Source: Moniliella sp. 'wahieum'
Taxonomy: Eukaryota > Basidiomycota > Moniliellomycetes > Moniliellales > Moniliellaceae
Direction of reading: 5' to 3'
Assembly: GCA_003971905.1 (NCBI GenBank)
Contig: RSEE01000021.1
Span: 310,001-374,000, forward strand
Length of the DNA stretch: 64,000 bases
Numbering within the stretch: the stretch's first letter is position 1; each line of letters opens with the position of its first letter. Below, in pieces: positions 22,553 through 34,043 of the stretch. The position numbers were made by a program, and so were the translations under genes. Under the pieces are notes generated by a model that was not told where the DNA came from, ran no database searches, and saw nothing but the letters and a program-made list of their open reading frames with translations.

Positions 22553-25500
22553 CCCCGCTGGCCAGAGGTCTCAGTGGCACGATGGAAGGTTGTAACGTCC
22601 TCAAGCTTGAGGCGAGGCAAGTTGGCCAGGAGTGAGACCTTAGTGGCTGGTTTGGTGAGGATGTCGGCCGGGTTCTCGTTTCCAGCAATGTGCGCGATTT
22701 TGACTTCGCCCGAGTCGACATGCTGGCGTACGTTGTGGTACCGGATGTTCAGCTCACGTAGTTTGCCCGTGCTGCCCACTTTTTCGGCCAAGGCAAGTGC
22801 CGCCATGTTGTCGCAGTACCAGTGTATGGGCTCGTCTGAGGTGATGGCACCGAGCTCCAGTAAGATGTTTTTAACGTAGTTCGCATCAATGAGGCCCTCA
22901 TATCCCGCCGTATATTCGGCCGCAGCAGTGTTGGTGACGCTCTTGGGTTGACGCACGCTCCTCCAGGACACTGGAACCCCGTAGACGAAAAGCAGGCATC
23001 CCGACGTGGAACGCCATTGGTCAGGGTCTCCAGCCAGGTCGGCATCCGTGTATAGCGCGAGAGCGGGTGCGTCAGGCTCGGGTGTTAGTCGGAGACCGTA
23101 GCCCTTGGTACCGTAGAGGTAGCGGAGGAAGTTTGTTGCCGCAGCGCGGTGGGCCTTGGAGGGATCGGCAGTTGCTCGGCTTAGAGCTGAGATGCCGAAC
23201 AGCGCATCAGGGCGGCACATGCGGGCAGCCCACAGCCCAGATCCTACTTTGGCTTGGTAGTCGCGTCTCTCGGCGGGCAGTGCGGGCGGTTCGGGGTCGG
23301 TGCGCGCGGGGATCATCTTGCTGGGGTGGGGAGGCCCATAACCAGGGTGGCGGAACCTCATGTTGGCAATGGATTCCTCAATGAATTTGGCTGGCTAAGG
23401 TACAGTTTCCGTTTATGGTGTCGTACTGGCAGCCAAGATGGTAGTGTAGGGGGCCGTTTCCCCGCACCTCGATATGGGTGTTGATCTCAGTGAGGAAGGA
23501 ATCGTAGCGTGCGTGAGACGTGCAGGCGATGAGAAGATCGTCGGTGTGCACGGCAAGGAGGACCGTGTCGCCTTTACGGGGTCGGATGAACAAGCACGGC
23601 TCAGCCAGAGATTGTACAAAACCCATGTCTCCGCGGAGCAAGTCACGGATGAATACCGCCCAGTTTGCGCCGGATTGGTGGGAGGCCATATAGGCTTTTC
23701 CGGAGACGCCAGACCTTGCCTTTTTCCTCGGGAAAGAATGGGGGTGGGCGGAGGTACACTTTTTCCGTGGGGGAGCGTTCAAATAGGCAGAGTGCACATC
23801 AGCAGTGAAGAGGTGGAGGCCGAACTTTCCAGCAAGGGCGATAAGGCTGAGGATGGCAGGAGTGCGCACGGCAGGGGCGAATGTTTGTCCCCATGTGTCA
23901 GCATCCTGCTGGTGGCCCCCGGCAACGAGACGGGCTCGAGCGTAGGAAATTTCCGTCCGCGTCCGTTTTGGTGTTGATGCCACAGACCAATCCAGCAGCT
24001 GCGCGTCTGGAGGGGGCGTGACGACTTCGAATGTGCCGTAGCGGGCTAGGGTGTCGATTTCCGTGCGCATCGCCTCCAGCACTGGTTCGAATGAGGGGTG
24101 TGATTGGAGGCCCTTCATTGTCTTGGGTGCAACAGGTACTCCGTCCTTGGTGAGCTGGATGCGCTCGTGCGGCCCTGGCTCGCTAAGGGCGATCATCGCC
24201 TTGTATTCAGGTGGATGGAGACCGTCGCTGTACGCGGGCAGGGCAGTGTCGGGCAGTGGGAAGCGTAGGCCGATCGCAGGACTACGACTACCGTCAGGGA
24301 GGGGAACCGGACGGAGCGGGCAGCGCGGCAGTGCGGGAAGTACCATCATGAGGGTCGTCCGCTACGGGGAGCTGTGCCCAGTCAAGGTCAAAACGGCGCT
24401 GGTGGGTCCGGGCGGGGGTACCGTATGTGGTGGGGGTGGTTGGATGGGGTCGTTTTGTCTTGCGATGGTCGCGTCAGTATCAGTGTTGATTCTCGGTGGT
24501 GTGTTGGGATTTGCAACTTCAATTTTGTTCATTTTTTCTTCTCCCTTTTTGGTTTCGGGTCAGTCATAGTTCTGTCAGGCGGGGTTGAGCGGGGAGGGAA
24601 GCGAGATACGTCAGGCGGAAAGCGGTCGGGGGAAAACTCGTGGTATTGCGCTGTGGGTCCACTTGTATGGTTTTGCCCATTGGATCGGAACGTGCCCATG
24701 GACGGGTCGTACACAGCCCAGCGCCAACCCTTTGTACCTCGACCTGCGTCGTACCCGACGAGCATGGCTTCGACAGCCCGCGGATGAGCTTATGGTCACG
24801 TTGGTCCTGGGCCAGGTGAAGGTACGCCAAGGATCCGAAGGCGTGCATTGGCAGCGGTGGGGGTGACCCTTGTACAGCTCAGCCCGAGATTGTGTGCCCT
24901 GGGTGGAGATGTCGGTGGCATGAGGTTGTGCGTCAGCACCCTGCCAGCAAGGCATCCATGCCACAGTTGATGTCGGGAGGCCCGAGGCGATTGATGAGTT
25001 GGCGCGCGCGTGTGGTGATTGCCTGGATGGCTCGCTCGGCCACCCCATTTGATTGACTTTGGCCTGGTATGGTGGTTTCCGTCGTGATACCTCGGATTCA
25101 AGGAACGGACGGAGTGCGCTGGTGAGCTCGGGGGCATTGTGTCTTCAAGATGCGAAGCCGACGGTCCTTTCCGATGCGTTGCTCGCGGGTGATGAGTTTT
25201 TTCAGCTCCGCCGTGGCTTGTCCTTTCGTCTTTAGGGGAACAGCGAAGGTGTAACGGCTCCAGTCATCAACCGCGACCAGGGCGTATCCATGTCCCATGC
25301 CAGTGATGCGAGGGAGGTCGACTACGTCGGCGTGCAGTACTTCGAAAGGACGTTCCGAAATGCGGCGGCCGTGGCGCGAAGGGTGGCTGGGCGCTTTGGC
25401 CAGAGCTTTTGTGCAGGTGGGACAATGCCAGAAGGGGCGGATGCGTCGGATTTGGGCAGGGCTGACGCGGAGGCTCGCTCGCGCGTTGGCGGTTAGTGTC

Positions 25501-26010
25501 GGGAGTAGGTCTAGCGCGGCGTGGTTGTACTGTTGGTGAACGTACATGACGTGCTCGATGGTGTTGGCTGCGGGTGTGTTGGGTGGCGACGGCAGCTTTG
25601 GCCGCGTGTTCGTTTGTGGGTGTCGGTTTCGGGACGATGTTCAGCTTGTATGAGGAATCCGCGATTTGGTGATATTTGCCATGCTTGTCATTTAACCAGA
25701 TACCTTTTCGGTGGGGGGCGAACCAGGATGCGTGGCCTGCGTCACTTATTTGCGCTACGCTCGTGAGATTGCTTGCTATGCCGGGGACGTATAGACTGCC
25801 GGGTAGGTCTACATGGATACATTTGCCGTCGGTACACTTGATACCGATGCTACATGTTCCGCGTCCACTGGCTTTAATATGTTTTCCATCAGCGATTTCG
25901 ATTGAGCGGTTGCTGGGCTTGAGGGTTTTGAATACCCTGAGATCCTTCCAGATGCTAGGATCCGCGCCCGAGTCGTGACGAGACTGGATGTCCTGGTTGC
26001 CCGCGAGTTC
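22513..26010 (-). CDS. copia pol: protease, integrase, RT, RNase H (frame-broken)
   Basis: Polyprotein pieces read in several frames. Protease: [10 protein letters not shown] near 25974 (Asp-Ser-Gly active site) followed by a GAG-pre-integrase stretch. Integrase (about 25547-24560): zinc-type [10 protein letters not shown]...HCPTCTKAL, then core [20 protein letters not shown] with the first catalytic Asp, and the copia integrase tail [19 protein letters not shown]. Reverse transcriptase (24349-23378): [14 protein letters not shown] and [11 protein letters not shown], where HTDD stands for the usual YVDD. RNase H (23361-22513): [49 protein letters not shown]. Two opposite slips inside the RT between about 23690 and 23780 restore the frame, as expected of read errors. 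Confidence 0.88.
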
Positions 26011-26200
26011 CTATTTGTCAGATAGGGCAAGGTCCACAGACAGGGTCTCCCCTTCGGAGACGTCGTCTTCGGTGGCAATGTGCGCTCGCGCGGAGCTGTT
26101 GCGGTGCCATTTGTTGTTCGAAGGAACCCCGGTGTGGCCGGACGGCTTTCTCGCAAGAGCACCCCCGCTACGGGGAGATGCACCGGCAGGAGGACCCCCG

Positions 26201-27239
26201 CTATGCTGCTGGGATCCCGCGCTGTCGTGTTTGCCAGCGCCCGAGTTGGCGGTCCGGGGGTGACGGCCCCGGTACGGAATTCTGTACTCTGGGTCCGCTG
26301 GGATTCTCTCCACGTCTTGCATTGTCTCCGCCAGAGTCATGCTCTAGGCGGCGACGGTCACCAGGGTCGCGGAGGGCCCCGACGAGGATACGGCGGAATT
26401 GCTCGTCCGAATCGGTTGGTTGCGCTGATCCGGTTGCGGAGCGTCCCCATTTCAGATAGGAACTCGCTCCCGCTGCGCCGGTTTTGGTAGCAGTGGTGAA
26501 AGCGACTGGACAATTCATGATACGTCTTGCAGTCGACCGTACCGTATTTGTTTCGCAGGGCACGGAGCAAGTCAGCTGACGTGTCAACGTTGTCCTGTGC
26601 AATAATGGCAGATTGAACGTCGTTCGGGAGGTGGGACCACAGAAGGTTCTGGAGGCGTAGATCGAGGGACGAGTCGTAGTGTGGTGACGATGGACCGGAG
26701 CGAACGATGTCCTTCGCGGCGGGGTGGATGCGGTCCAGGATGTTGAGGATGGAGGGCTCCCAGAGCACATATTCGGTGGGGTCGCGGAAAGCGTCCTTGC
26801 GCGTCGCGTTGGTACGCTCGATCTCTTTTGACGCGCGTTTCTCAGCGTGGCGAAGCTCGGCCATGTCCTCACTCGCGGATGCAAGGGCCTCACGGGTGTT
26901 TTGCGGCTTCGTGAATTCAACGGCCAATACATATTTCTCCAACGCGAGGGTGAGCGTGTAGATCCAATTTTCCTTTCCGCCCGGTGTTTTCTTGCTCTTC
27001 GGTCCATACGCCGCCGTGTGTGCATCCGTAGCGAACGAGCGGCATGTGGAGCGGAGATTGTCAGCGCTGGTGGGCTTGAACGCGCGGGTGCTTGCGAGGA
27101 GGTTGTCTCTGACGTCGGTGAGGGCCTGTTGCCAGGTCGGGTCGGAGACAGGGGTGGTGGTCGGTTCGTCGATGTCCTGCGCCTCTTCGATGACAGAGAC
27201 TTCGGGAGGAGGGGTGTTTTCTTCCAGTTCGGGGGGCAT
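26201..27239 (-). CDS. copia gag (capsid)
   Basis: Starts at the ATG at 27239 (MPPELEENTPPPEVSV) about 150 bp inside the 5' LTR. The uninterrupted part (to 26358) has a helical capsid-like region including WIYTLTLALEKYVLAVEFT and DLLRALRNKYGTVDCKTYHE, as in UBN2/copia gag domains. The frame slips near 26370 and continues toward the protease. I did not find a clear CCHC zinc knuckle. Ordinary fungal copia gag otherwise. Confidence 0.8.
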
Positions 27240-27385
27240 GGTGGCTGATTTTTCCTTTGTTTTTTTTGAATTGGTTGGTGTGTGGTGCCGATGGTGGCGT
27301 TGGGGTGGTGGTGGTGACGGTGGGCGCCGATGGTGGTGCTGAGTATTGATCCTTTGCGCCAGTGGGGTGCTTCAGATTGTAGCTC

Positions 27386-27596
27386 TGTCACAGGCCTAGC
27401 TAGCGATGCTGGCGATGGTCGATGGAGATGGCATTCAAGAGCTAAGGAGAGCTAGAGCTATGGGCCTTGATAGGCTCCTGGCCTGGAGGCCAGTGGAAAC
27501 CCGTGGAAGGGTCGGAACTCACTGCCCCGGTGCACTGTGTGGATCGGGCCACGTGTCACTGAAGGCCGATGGGCTCTAGACCACTGGTGGTCAACA
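27386..27596 (-). repeat. 5' LTR of the copia element (211 bp)
   Basis: Direct repeat of 22344-22552. Adjacent to the target duplication GTGGA at 27597-27601. The internal side, in element sense, continues GAGCTACAATCTGAAGC; I could not match a primer-binding site to a specific tRNA. Confidence 0.93.
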
Positions 27597-27743
27597 GTGG
27601 AGTACACTGCGTCCTGTGTACTCAGTAACACATAACAGGGAGTGACTATCGTGACTAGCTTGAGTGACGGGGTTGTGTGGGCTGGCGTGGGCGGTGTTGG
27701 CGATGCGCTAGGGCGTCATCCGCGTCATTCCAGCAGCGTGAAC

Positions 27744-27750
27744 TATATAA
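27744..27750 (+). promoter_or_regulatory. TATA-like element upstream of the Avt3-like gene
   Basis: TATATAA about 230 nt before the proposed ATG at 27981; only 150 bp from the retrotransposon end, so the insertion sits close to this promoter. The remaining 27602-27980 holds a C-rich leader and no other gene. Confidence 0.4.
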
Positions 27751-27980
27751 TGGCTGAACTTTCAACGTTTCAACGCTCCTTTGCAATGTTCATCGATCAT
27801 CGTTCCTCCTTCCCCTCCCCCCCAGTTCGGTTGGGTGATCGAATCCGGATCACATGTCACACCGGCGCCATGTGGGTGCAGTATATGACGCCCAATCAGG
27901 GGGGGTGGTATAGGAGGCGCACAGCCTCTTTTCTTCGCTTCTCGCCACCATGCCCTGCTCACCGCCATCGGCTCCGCACC

Positions 27981-30268
27981 ATGCCCGCTGGCGACGATCC
28001 CTCTCCCATCGGCGCCGTCGAGTGCCGCCGACGACGCTCACCCCACTCCGCCCACCCTCGACGAAATCCGCCAGCAGTACGAGGAGGTGGGCCAAGCTCC
28101 CCCCCTGCCCAACATCCCCCTCCCTGATGATTTCGAGGACGGCCACTCCACTCCCGAGGTGGGGAGTGTTCCCTCCCAGTCCTACCTCCACCGCCATTCC
28201 ACTGCCCAGTCGATGCGTCCCTCCTTCTCACATGGTGCTGATGATGAGCTGGATGTCAGCAACTTGCCCATCACCGATGCACAACGCGCCCGCATTGTAT
28301 CACGCCAGTACGTTCTGCCCCGTACCCCTCTTGTCCCATGGGTCACTGACGCAGCTTCTCTTACAGTCTTGCTCTGGCCGATTCCGAGTCCAACCGCGCA
28401 TCAGTAGCAAACGACTCGGCCTTTTCGAACGTGAACGAGGCTGGATTCTCATCGTCGGCCGTGTCCGGCGCTGCTGGAGACGAAGAGGGCGAAGAACACA
28501 ACGCCGACGAGGGATACCAAGTCCCTTACCATCGTCCTGGTGGCGCTGTTGTCGACGACATTATAAGTGGGCCCACCAAAACCGCGCGGGCAAACGGGTG
28601 CGCAGCGAGTCTCTTCACGTTCCTCGTACCACACCATCGATTCGGTCTTCGACACTTCCTCTATCAAAGAGCCGGGTGGATTCCGTCGCCATTTTGTTCA
28701 GCAGCAAGCAGCGGAGCAGGGCCGTCCACAGCCCAGAGCATTGCGCTCCTTTATTGACTTTTTGTCCCTCTATGGCCACTTTGCCGGTGAAGACCTGGAT
28801 GATCTCGATGCGGTCACGGAAGAGGACGAGGAAGAGGAGGCCGAAACCGAGGGGTGAGAAGGAGACCTTGAGCGGGCAGGCGCTCGTTCCGGTGCGATTC
28901 CTTCCTCCTCCCGCCGTGCGGGTGAAGGATCGAGCGAGCGTGATGCGCCTGGCTGCACCTCGCGGTCGTGTCCGTGGAGCACGTCCGGGTCTTAACGGCC
29001 GTATGACGACCCAGCAACGCATTCGCAGTGTCAGCCAGCAAAAGAAACCGGGTGAGGCAACCGTGACAGAGGCTGTCATGATGCTGCTCAAGTCGTTTGT
29101 GGGGACGGGCATTTTGTTCCTTGGCAAGGCCTTTTTCAATGGCGGTTTGGGCTTTTCCATCGTTGTCCTGACATCGGTCGCCATGATCTCACTCGCTTCG
29201 TTCTTGCTACTTGTTAAGGCCAACCTCAAGGTGCCTGCTTCGTTTGGTGACATGGGTGGCGTGCTGTATGGTCCTCGCATGCGCCTTGCCATCTTCGCTT
29301 CGATTGTCTTTTCCCAACTGGGCTTTGTCGCTGCTTATACCGTCTTTGTCGCCCAGAGTCTACAGGCTTTCATCCTTGCCGTCTCGCACTGCGAGCGGCT
29401 CGTGCCAATCGGCTATCTCATTCTTGTCCAGTTGATTGCCTTTGTCCCGCTTTCCTTGGTGCGCCGTATTGCCAAACTCTCCGGCACGGCATTGGTGGCG
29501 GATGCTTTCATTCTCTTTGGCATTGTGTACCTTTTCCAGTTTGAGATTCGCAAGATTGCGCATGAAGGGTTGGCTGATGTGGTGCAATTCAACCGTCAGA
29601 CTTCCCGCTGTTGATTGGTACCGCTGTGTTACATTTGAGGGCATTGGCCTCGTCATTCCCATCACCGAGTCTATGAAGGAGCCACAAAAGTTCCCCAAGG
29701 TGCTCAGCTACGTGATGGTTTTCATTACCATTCTATTTGCATCGGCGGGCGCTTTGGGTTATGGCGCGTTTGGCTCAGAGATCCAGACAGTGGTCATCAC
29801 CAACTTACCACAAACAGCCCTTTCGTGCAAGCCTTGCAGGCGTTCTACAGTCTGGCGATCCTGCTCTCGACTCCTCTTCAGCTGTTCCCCGCTCTTTCGA
29901 TCCTTGAGAGGGGCATCTTTGGCTCGCGGCGGAGCGGTAAGTTTGACTGGCGCATCAAGGTGCAGAAGAACGTGTTCCGCATCCTTGTTGTATGCGTTTG
30001 TGCCCTGGCCGCCTGGGCGGGTGCGAGCGATTTGGACAAGTTTGTGTCCTTGATTGGCAGCGTGGCGTGTGTGCCGCTTTGCTTTATCTACCCCGCCGCT
30101 CTTGCACCTCAAGGCATGCGCGACGCGATGGCGTACGCGCATGCTCGACTATCCCTCTTGGCATTCGGCATTGTCTGTGTCCTCTTTGCCGGCTCTCAGA
30201 CCATTGTGGCGCTGGCGGAGCCACGGGGACCAGCAAAGCCGCACCAGTGTTCGGCTCCGCACCCTTAG
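27981..30268 (+). CDS. AVT3: Avt3-type vacuolar amino-acid transporter, frame-broken
   Basis: An AAAP-family transporter (SLC36-like) expected in the vacuolar membrane, exporting amino acids to the cytosol. The start is taken at 27981 (MPAGDDPSPIG), with a slip near 28025 into LDEIRQQYEEVGQAPP-type sequence. An intron runs 28308-28366. The long hydrophilic N-terminus contains HFVQQQAAEQGRPQPRALRS and DFLSLYGHFAGEDLDDLD, phrases typical of fungal Avt3/4 proteins. The membrane core starts EAVMMLLKSFVGTGILFLGK and contains about ten more spans, including FEGIGLVIPITESMKEPQKF, QLFPALSILERGIFG and SLIGSVACVPLCFIYPAAL. Frame slips near 28590, 28855, 29605, 29820 and 30110 are in conserved blocks. 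The end at 30268 depends on the last slip. Confidence 0.85.
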
Positions 30269-31008
30269 ATGCCAAATTCAGCTTCAAGCATCAAGCAGCA
30301 AGCTCCGCCTTTCCCCCATTTATGCTGTTAGCCACACCCTGTCAGCTCCGCTGATTCTATTTTCCTACTATCGCCATCCACACCTTGGTCTCTCGTCTAC
30401 TTCTCTCTGGGCCGTATTCCGAATACTTTTCTCTGGACCGTGCTTCCCATTCATGTCATGTCTTAAGCCGTATGTTATCTGGCTACTCATCCAGCGGGTA
30501 GGAGTTCCTCCTGGGGCCTGCTCCACGATCAATATATGATGGGTGGCGCTGGTGCCTGCCCGCCCCTGGTTTGCGCTTCTTATTTCTCTGGAAGGAACAC
30601 ACGGATAGACTCAGCTCGTATATTCGCCTGGGACGCCTTGGAAGTTGGCCAGCTTCATTCACGTTGTGCACCAACAGAGGCCAGACAGAAACAGAGGTGC
30701 TCCTGAGAGATCATATCAACGCCAGATGGGTCCCCTTCCAGTGGCACTAAAAATACCGCACTCCCCGCTGGTCTTGAAACGTTGAATCGGGGGGCGCCAT
30801 GGCTGTGCAACGTGGAAGCCCCTCGCCTCGCGCAAGAGTGGCCCTGTGCGCGCATTGGGCGGCTGCCAGCACACGGCCAGTGGTAGCCTTCCCCCCCGCT
30901 TACGTGATTCCTGATTGGCCAAGCATCCAGCCTGCCTTGGCCGCTTTCACTCGGCTCCACCGCTCCACTTGGGCTTGCGCTGTTCCACCACCTCTGGCTC
31001 TATCCTCC
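30269..31008. other. Intergenic region between AVT3 and SAR1
   Basis: No gene recognised. It should hold the AVT3 3' end and the SAR1 promoter; a CT-rich leader precedes 31009. Confidence 0.5.
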
Positions 31009-31712
31009 ATGTTCATCCTCAACTGGTTTTGGGTGCGTTTCTCCACGCTGCCACTTCTCTTCTGCCTGCCCAGCTGACCCCCTGCCCATCAGGACGTGCT
31101 GGCCCAGCTCGGCCTGGCCCACAAGAACGCCAAGATTCTTTTCCTCGGCCTAGACAATGCTGGCAAGACGACGTTGCTCCATATGCTCAAGAACGACAAG
31201 CTTGCCACGCTCCAGCCTACGCTTCACCCCACTAGCGAAGAGCTCTCCATTGGTCAGGTTCGCTTCACACACCTACGACTTGGGCGGTCACTTGCAGGCG
31301 CGTCGCCTGTGGAAAGACTACTTCCCTGAGGTCGACGGCATTGTCTTCATGGTTGACGCCACGGATGTTCCCCGCTTTGTCGAGTCGCGTGCCGAGCTGG
31401 ACTCGCTGCTCTCCATCGAGGAACTGTCCAAGGTCCCCTTCTTGATCCTTGGCAACAAGATTGACTCTCCGGCAGCCGTGTCGGAGGAGGAGCTGCGTGC
31501 TGCCCTCGGTCTGTACCAGACGACAGGCAAGGGCAAGGTGCCCCTCAAGGACATTCGCCCTGTCGAGCTGTTCATGTGCTCTGTCGTGGAACGGCAGGGC
31601 TATGGCGAGGGTTTCCGCTGGATCTCCCAATACGTGGGTCCCTTCCCTTTCCTCCTGATCTCTTTGACGCTGTTCACTAACCTTGACTCTCTGCGTCGCT
31701 CGCCAGATTTAA
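31009..31712 (+). CDS. SAR1: Small GTPase Sar1 (COPII coat)
   Basis: The GTPase that initiates COPII vesicle budding at the endoplasmic reticulum. Exon 1 (31009-31032) encodes MFILNWFW, the membrane-inserting amphipathic start. Intron 1 is 31033-31092. Exon 2 gives [19 protein letters not shown], the P-loop [31 protein letters not shown] (with [15 protein letters not shown]) and NKID. Intron 2 (31634-31706) splits the last residues so that exon 3 contains only ATT TAA, giving the standard ending SQYI. Removing one extra base in TTCACACACC near 31268 gives 189 residues, exactly the usual Sar1 length, so this is a single sequencing insertion in a healthy gene. Confidence 0.96.
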
Positions 31713-32192
31713 TGGTCCCGTACCAGGTCTCCGTTGTACCTTGCTATCAAGGCATTCTCGAAGGATACTCTAAAGTGGGCTCAATTTTCTTGACCTGTCA
31801 TGCCTCTCTGCGTCTGACCCAAAGTGCGGACGGGAGGAGCGTGTCAGAACCGGTGCATTTTTCTGCAAACGTTCCATGTCAAAATCTCAGATCTCACTTC
31901 TTCCATTGGACTGCTAGCCACCGGTTACTTATGCTGGCTGGTTGCCCTTTCCCCTCCCTTCCTCGCCTCCAGTCCTTAGTATATATGACTGTGGCGGAAG
32001 CCTTCTCAGCCCGTTTGATGAATCTACTTGCTCTAGTCTGGGTTCTCCACTGTGCATCATAGCATGTGCCATGCCCCACCCCTTTCATCAGGAGACGCTA
32101 AACTCATACGCCGAATTGCATCTGACAGAAACTATAGTCATGCCAACAATGGCGATTCATTTGCTTGAGCGGTCGGGGTTCAACTTCAACGT
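31713..32192. other. Intergenic region between convergent SAR1 and SGT1
   Basis: Holds the two 3' flanks. Contains an ATCTCAGATCTCAC word near 31884-31897 and an AACGTTCA cluster near 32179-32202. No gene. Confidence 0.55.
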
Positions 32193-32884
32193 TCAGTGTT
32201 CATAGGTCTTTGCCTCCATCCCTGAAGGCGGCTTGGTTGGAACGGTGCCTTTGGACACCTCATCCCAGTTGGTCGACAATGCAGTACCGTTGGACTCGAT
32301 GTAAGACTTGGCCATCGCCCTGCGAGTTTCATCGCTAGCACCCGAGTAGAGCTGCTTGAAGAAGGCGTCAATGTCATTTCCTCCTTGCCTTGCCTCCTCG
32401 TCTGAATCCAGCTCGTCAACCACCTTCCACTTGTCAGCGTTGCGACGCTGCGTCGATGCCGTTTCCGAGGGAGCCTGGGCACTTGGTGTGCTGGATGAGG
32501 CACCAGAGGTAGTTACAGGGACAGCAGTAGGATCAGTCGGGTCCCTAGCCAGTTTAGGCCAGTGAGCACCCACGGTCGCCTTGGCCAGGGTGATGTCCAG
32601 CTTCATGCTGAGAACTTTGAAGGTGCTTTTGGGATTGGTGTGAATGGGAGCAAAGAGATCGATGTCCAAAATAGCATCCTCAGAACCATCGCCGAGGTCA
32701 ACGTGCAGGTGCTGGGGTCCAAAGTCGACGATGACCTTGCTGGGGTCGAGCTTCTTTTTAAAAATGGACACAACGACCTCCGCGTCGGTCTGGTAAAAGT
32801 CAATCCTATATGCGAAAAAGAGAACCAGTTAGCCTAACCGCTGCGAGGTTTCGACAACAGCGGGGAGACTTGCCTGGGCGTCAT
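32193..32884 (-). CDS. SGT1: SGT1-like CS-SGS co-chaperone, short form
   Basis: An Hsp90 co-chaperone linked to SCF ubiquitin ligases and kinetochore assembly. The 11-nt first exon (32884-32874) encodes MTP and part of R. The intron (32873-32806) has a GC donor in the context AG|GCAAGT. Exon 2 runs IDFYQTDAEVVVSIFKKKL into the CS domain (VIVDFGPQHLHVDL, LSMKLDITLAKATVGAHWPK) and ends with the SGS domain (DIDAFFKQLYSGASDETRR, KSYIESNGTALSTNWDEV). The frame is clean over all 207 residues. The TPR domain of yeast, plant and human SGT1 is absent, and the sequence upstream does not encode one. It could alternatively be named an SGS-domain protein. Confidence 0.9.
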
Positions 32885-33073
32885 GGCGTGGCGCAATACG
32901 AATTGCAAAGAAGCAACAGATGGTGGCGGGTGACGTGGGCCAGCCGGTGTAGAACTGCAGCTGGTAAAGTACGCGAGCTTACCTAATTACTATGCGAAAC
33001 ATGCTTCAGCCTTCAAGAGCTTAAAACTTGGGGCTTCAGTCAATACCATTTAACCCATCCAGTCTCCCTCCTT

Positions 33074-34043
33074 TCACCTTGTTTTTGGCAATTGGGACGC
33101 CACATCGTCCCATCCCTTTCCGTTGCGTAGCTCCTCAATTTGCGCACGGGAGAGGCCATTCAACCTTTGTTCCAAGTAGTCAACCTCGACCACCTTGGTC
33201 AAGGGAATGACGTACTCCCTGTAAATATCCACCACTTCTTTGACCTCGATTTTGCGGGGCCCTTCCCCTCCAGTCTTCTCATTCGTACGATCCGTGCCAG
33301 GATTATGGCGCGCGAGGAACGCCGTATCATAGTCCCGCCCATACATGTCAGCCTTCTCTGCTAAACGACGGAGCAACGCGGCCTCCACATCGGGCTTGGT
33401 GATGAGCGCGTCTAATGCAGCCCGGTCGTTGGTCTCGATAGGCTTGATGAATACCGCGGGGTTCTGGCGGAACTTGGATTCGGACACGAACATGCCAAAG
33501 TGAATGCGTCGGCTGAGTGCACTCAGCAGCTCCACATCCCGCACGGCCGCTGAGCCATACTGACCATCGTCGGATCCCAGCGCACAGATGCGAGGGATGA
33601 CTTGGTTGACGTAAAATTCGTAAATCTTGGGGTTTACATTTGTGGTGACCTTTGTTGCTGGGATAGAGCAGATCTGGGTAGCTCACGGCGGGCAAAATGG
33701 GTTCTGGAAGCGCCTGAAGGTCGGAGAAGGGATATTCGTCCGGGGCTTCCCACCGGCGTACCTTGGCGTGGGCCTTTTCGGACTCGAACAAGAACCATTC
33801 TGTCCAGGACTTGTGCCACCCCTCGCGCTCGGCAAGCTGGGGGAACGCGTTGGGTTGGTACATGGGCGCATTGGCGCCAAACTGGGCTCGTTCAATCAAC
33901 TGGAATACAATGGTGTCTTCCAGTCGCTGCAGAGTGGAGCGAATGTGAACGAGGGAGAGAAGCTCATCAGCCGATGCCCCACTGAGGTTGCTGGTGTGGG
34001 GCATTCCAGTATGCGAAGGAAAGTGAAGCGGTGGAGTGGGCAT
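33074..34043 (-). CDS. ARO7: Chorismate mutase
   Basis: Converts chorismate to prephenate, the first step toward tyrosine and phenylalanine. Starts MPTPPLHFPSH or at the next in-frame Met (MPHTSNLSGASADELLSL). The AroQ eukaryotic fold is evident: IRSTLQRLEDTIVFQLIERA, FLFESEKAHAKVRRWEAPDE, YPFSDLQALPEPILP, NPKIYEFYVNQVIPRICAL, SRRIHFGMFVSESKFRQNP, VAALLRR-type helix, and the end REYVIPLTKVVEVDYLEQRL. One extra A in an AAA run (33651-33653 on the + strand) explains the only frame break. There is no signal peptide, so it is the intracellular biosynthetic enzyme and not a secreted mutase. Divergently placed from the permease gene. Confidence 0.93.

Larger units (their letters stand above)
22344..27596 (-). 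mobile_element. Ty1/copia LTR retrotransposon, full length
   Basis: A 5.25-kb element bounded by near-identical LTRs that start TG and end CA and flanked by the 5-bp target duplication GTGGA (22339-22343 and 27597-27601). Coding is on the minus strand in the order gag, protease, integrase, reverse transcriptase, RNase H, which defines Ty1/copia. The two LTRs differ only by single-base indels (AA versus AAA, CAT versus CACT), so insertion is recent and the differences may be sequencing errors. Internal frames are broken in several places in the same style as host genes, so the element may be intact in reality. In element orientation the LTR begins TGTTGACC, typical of copia elements. Confidence 0.95.
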
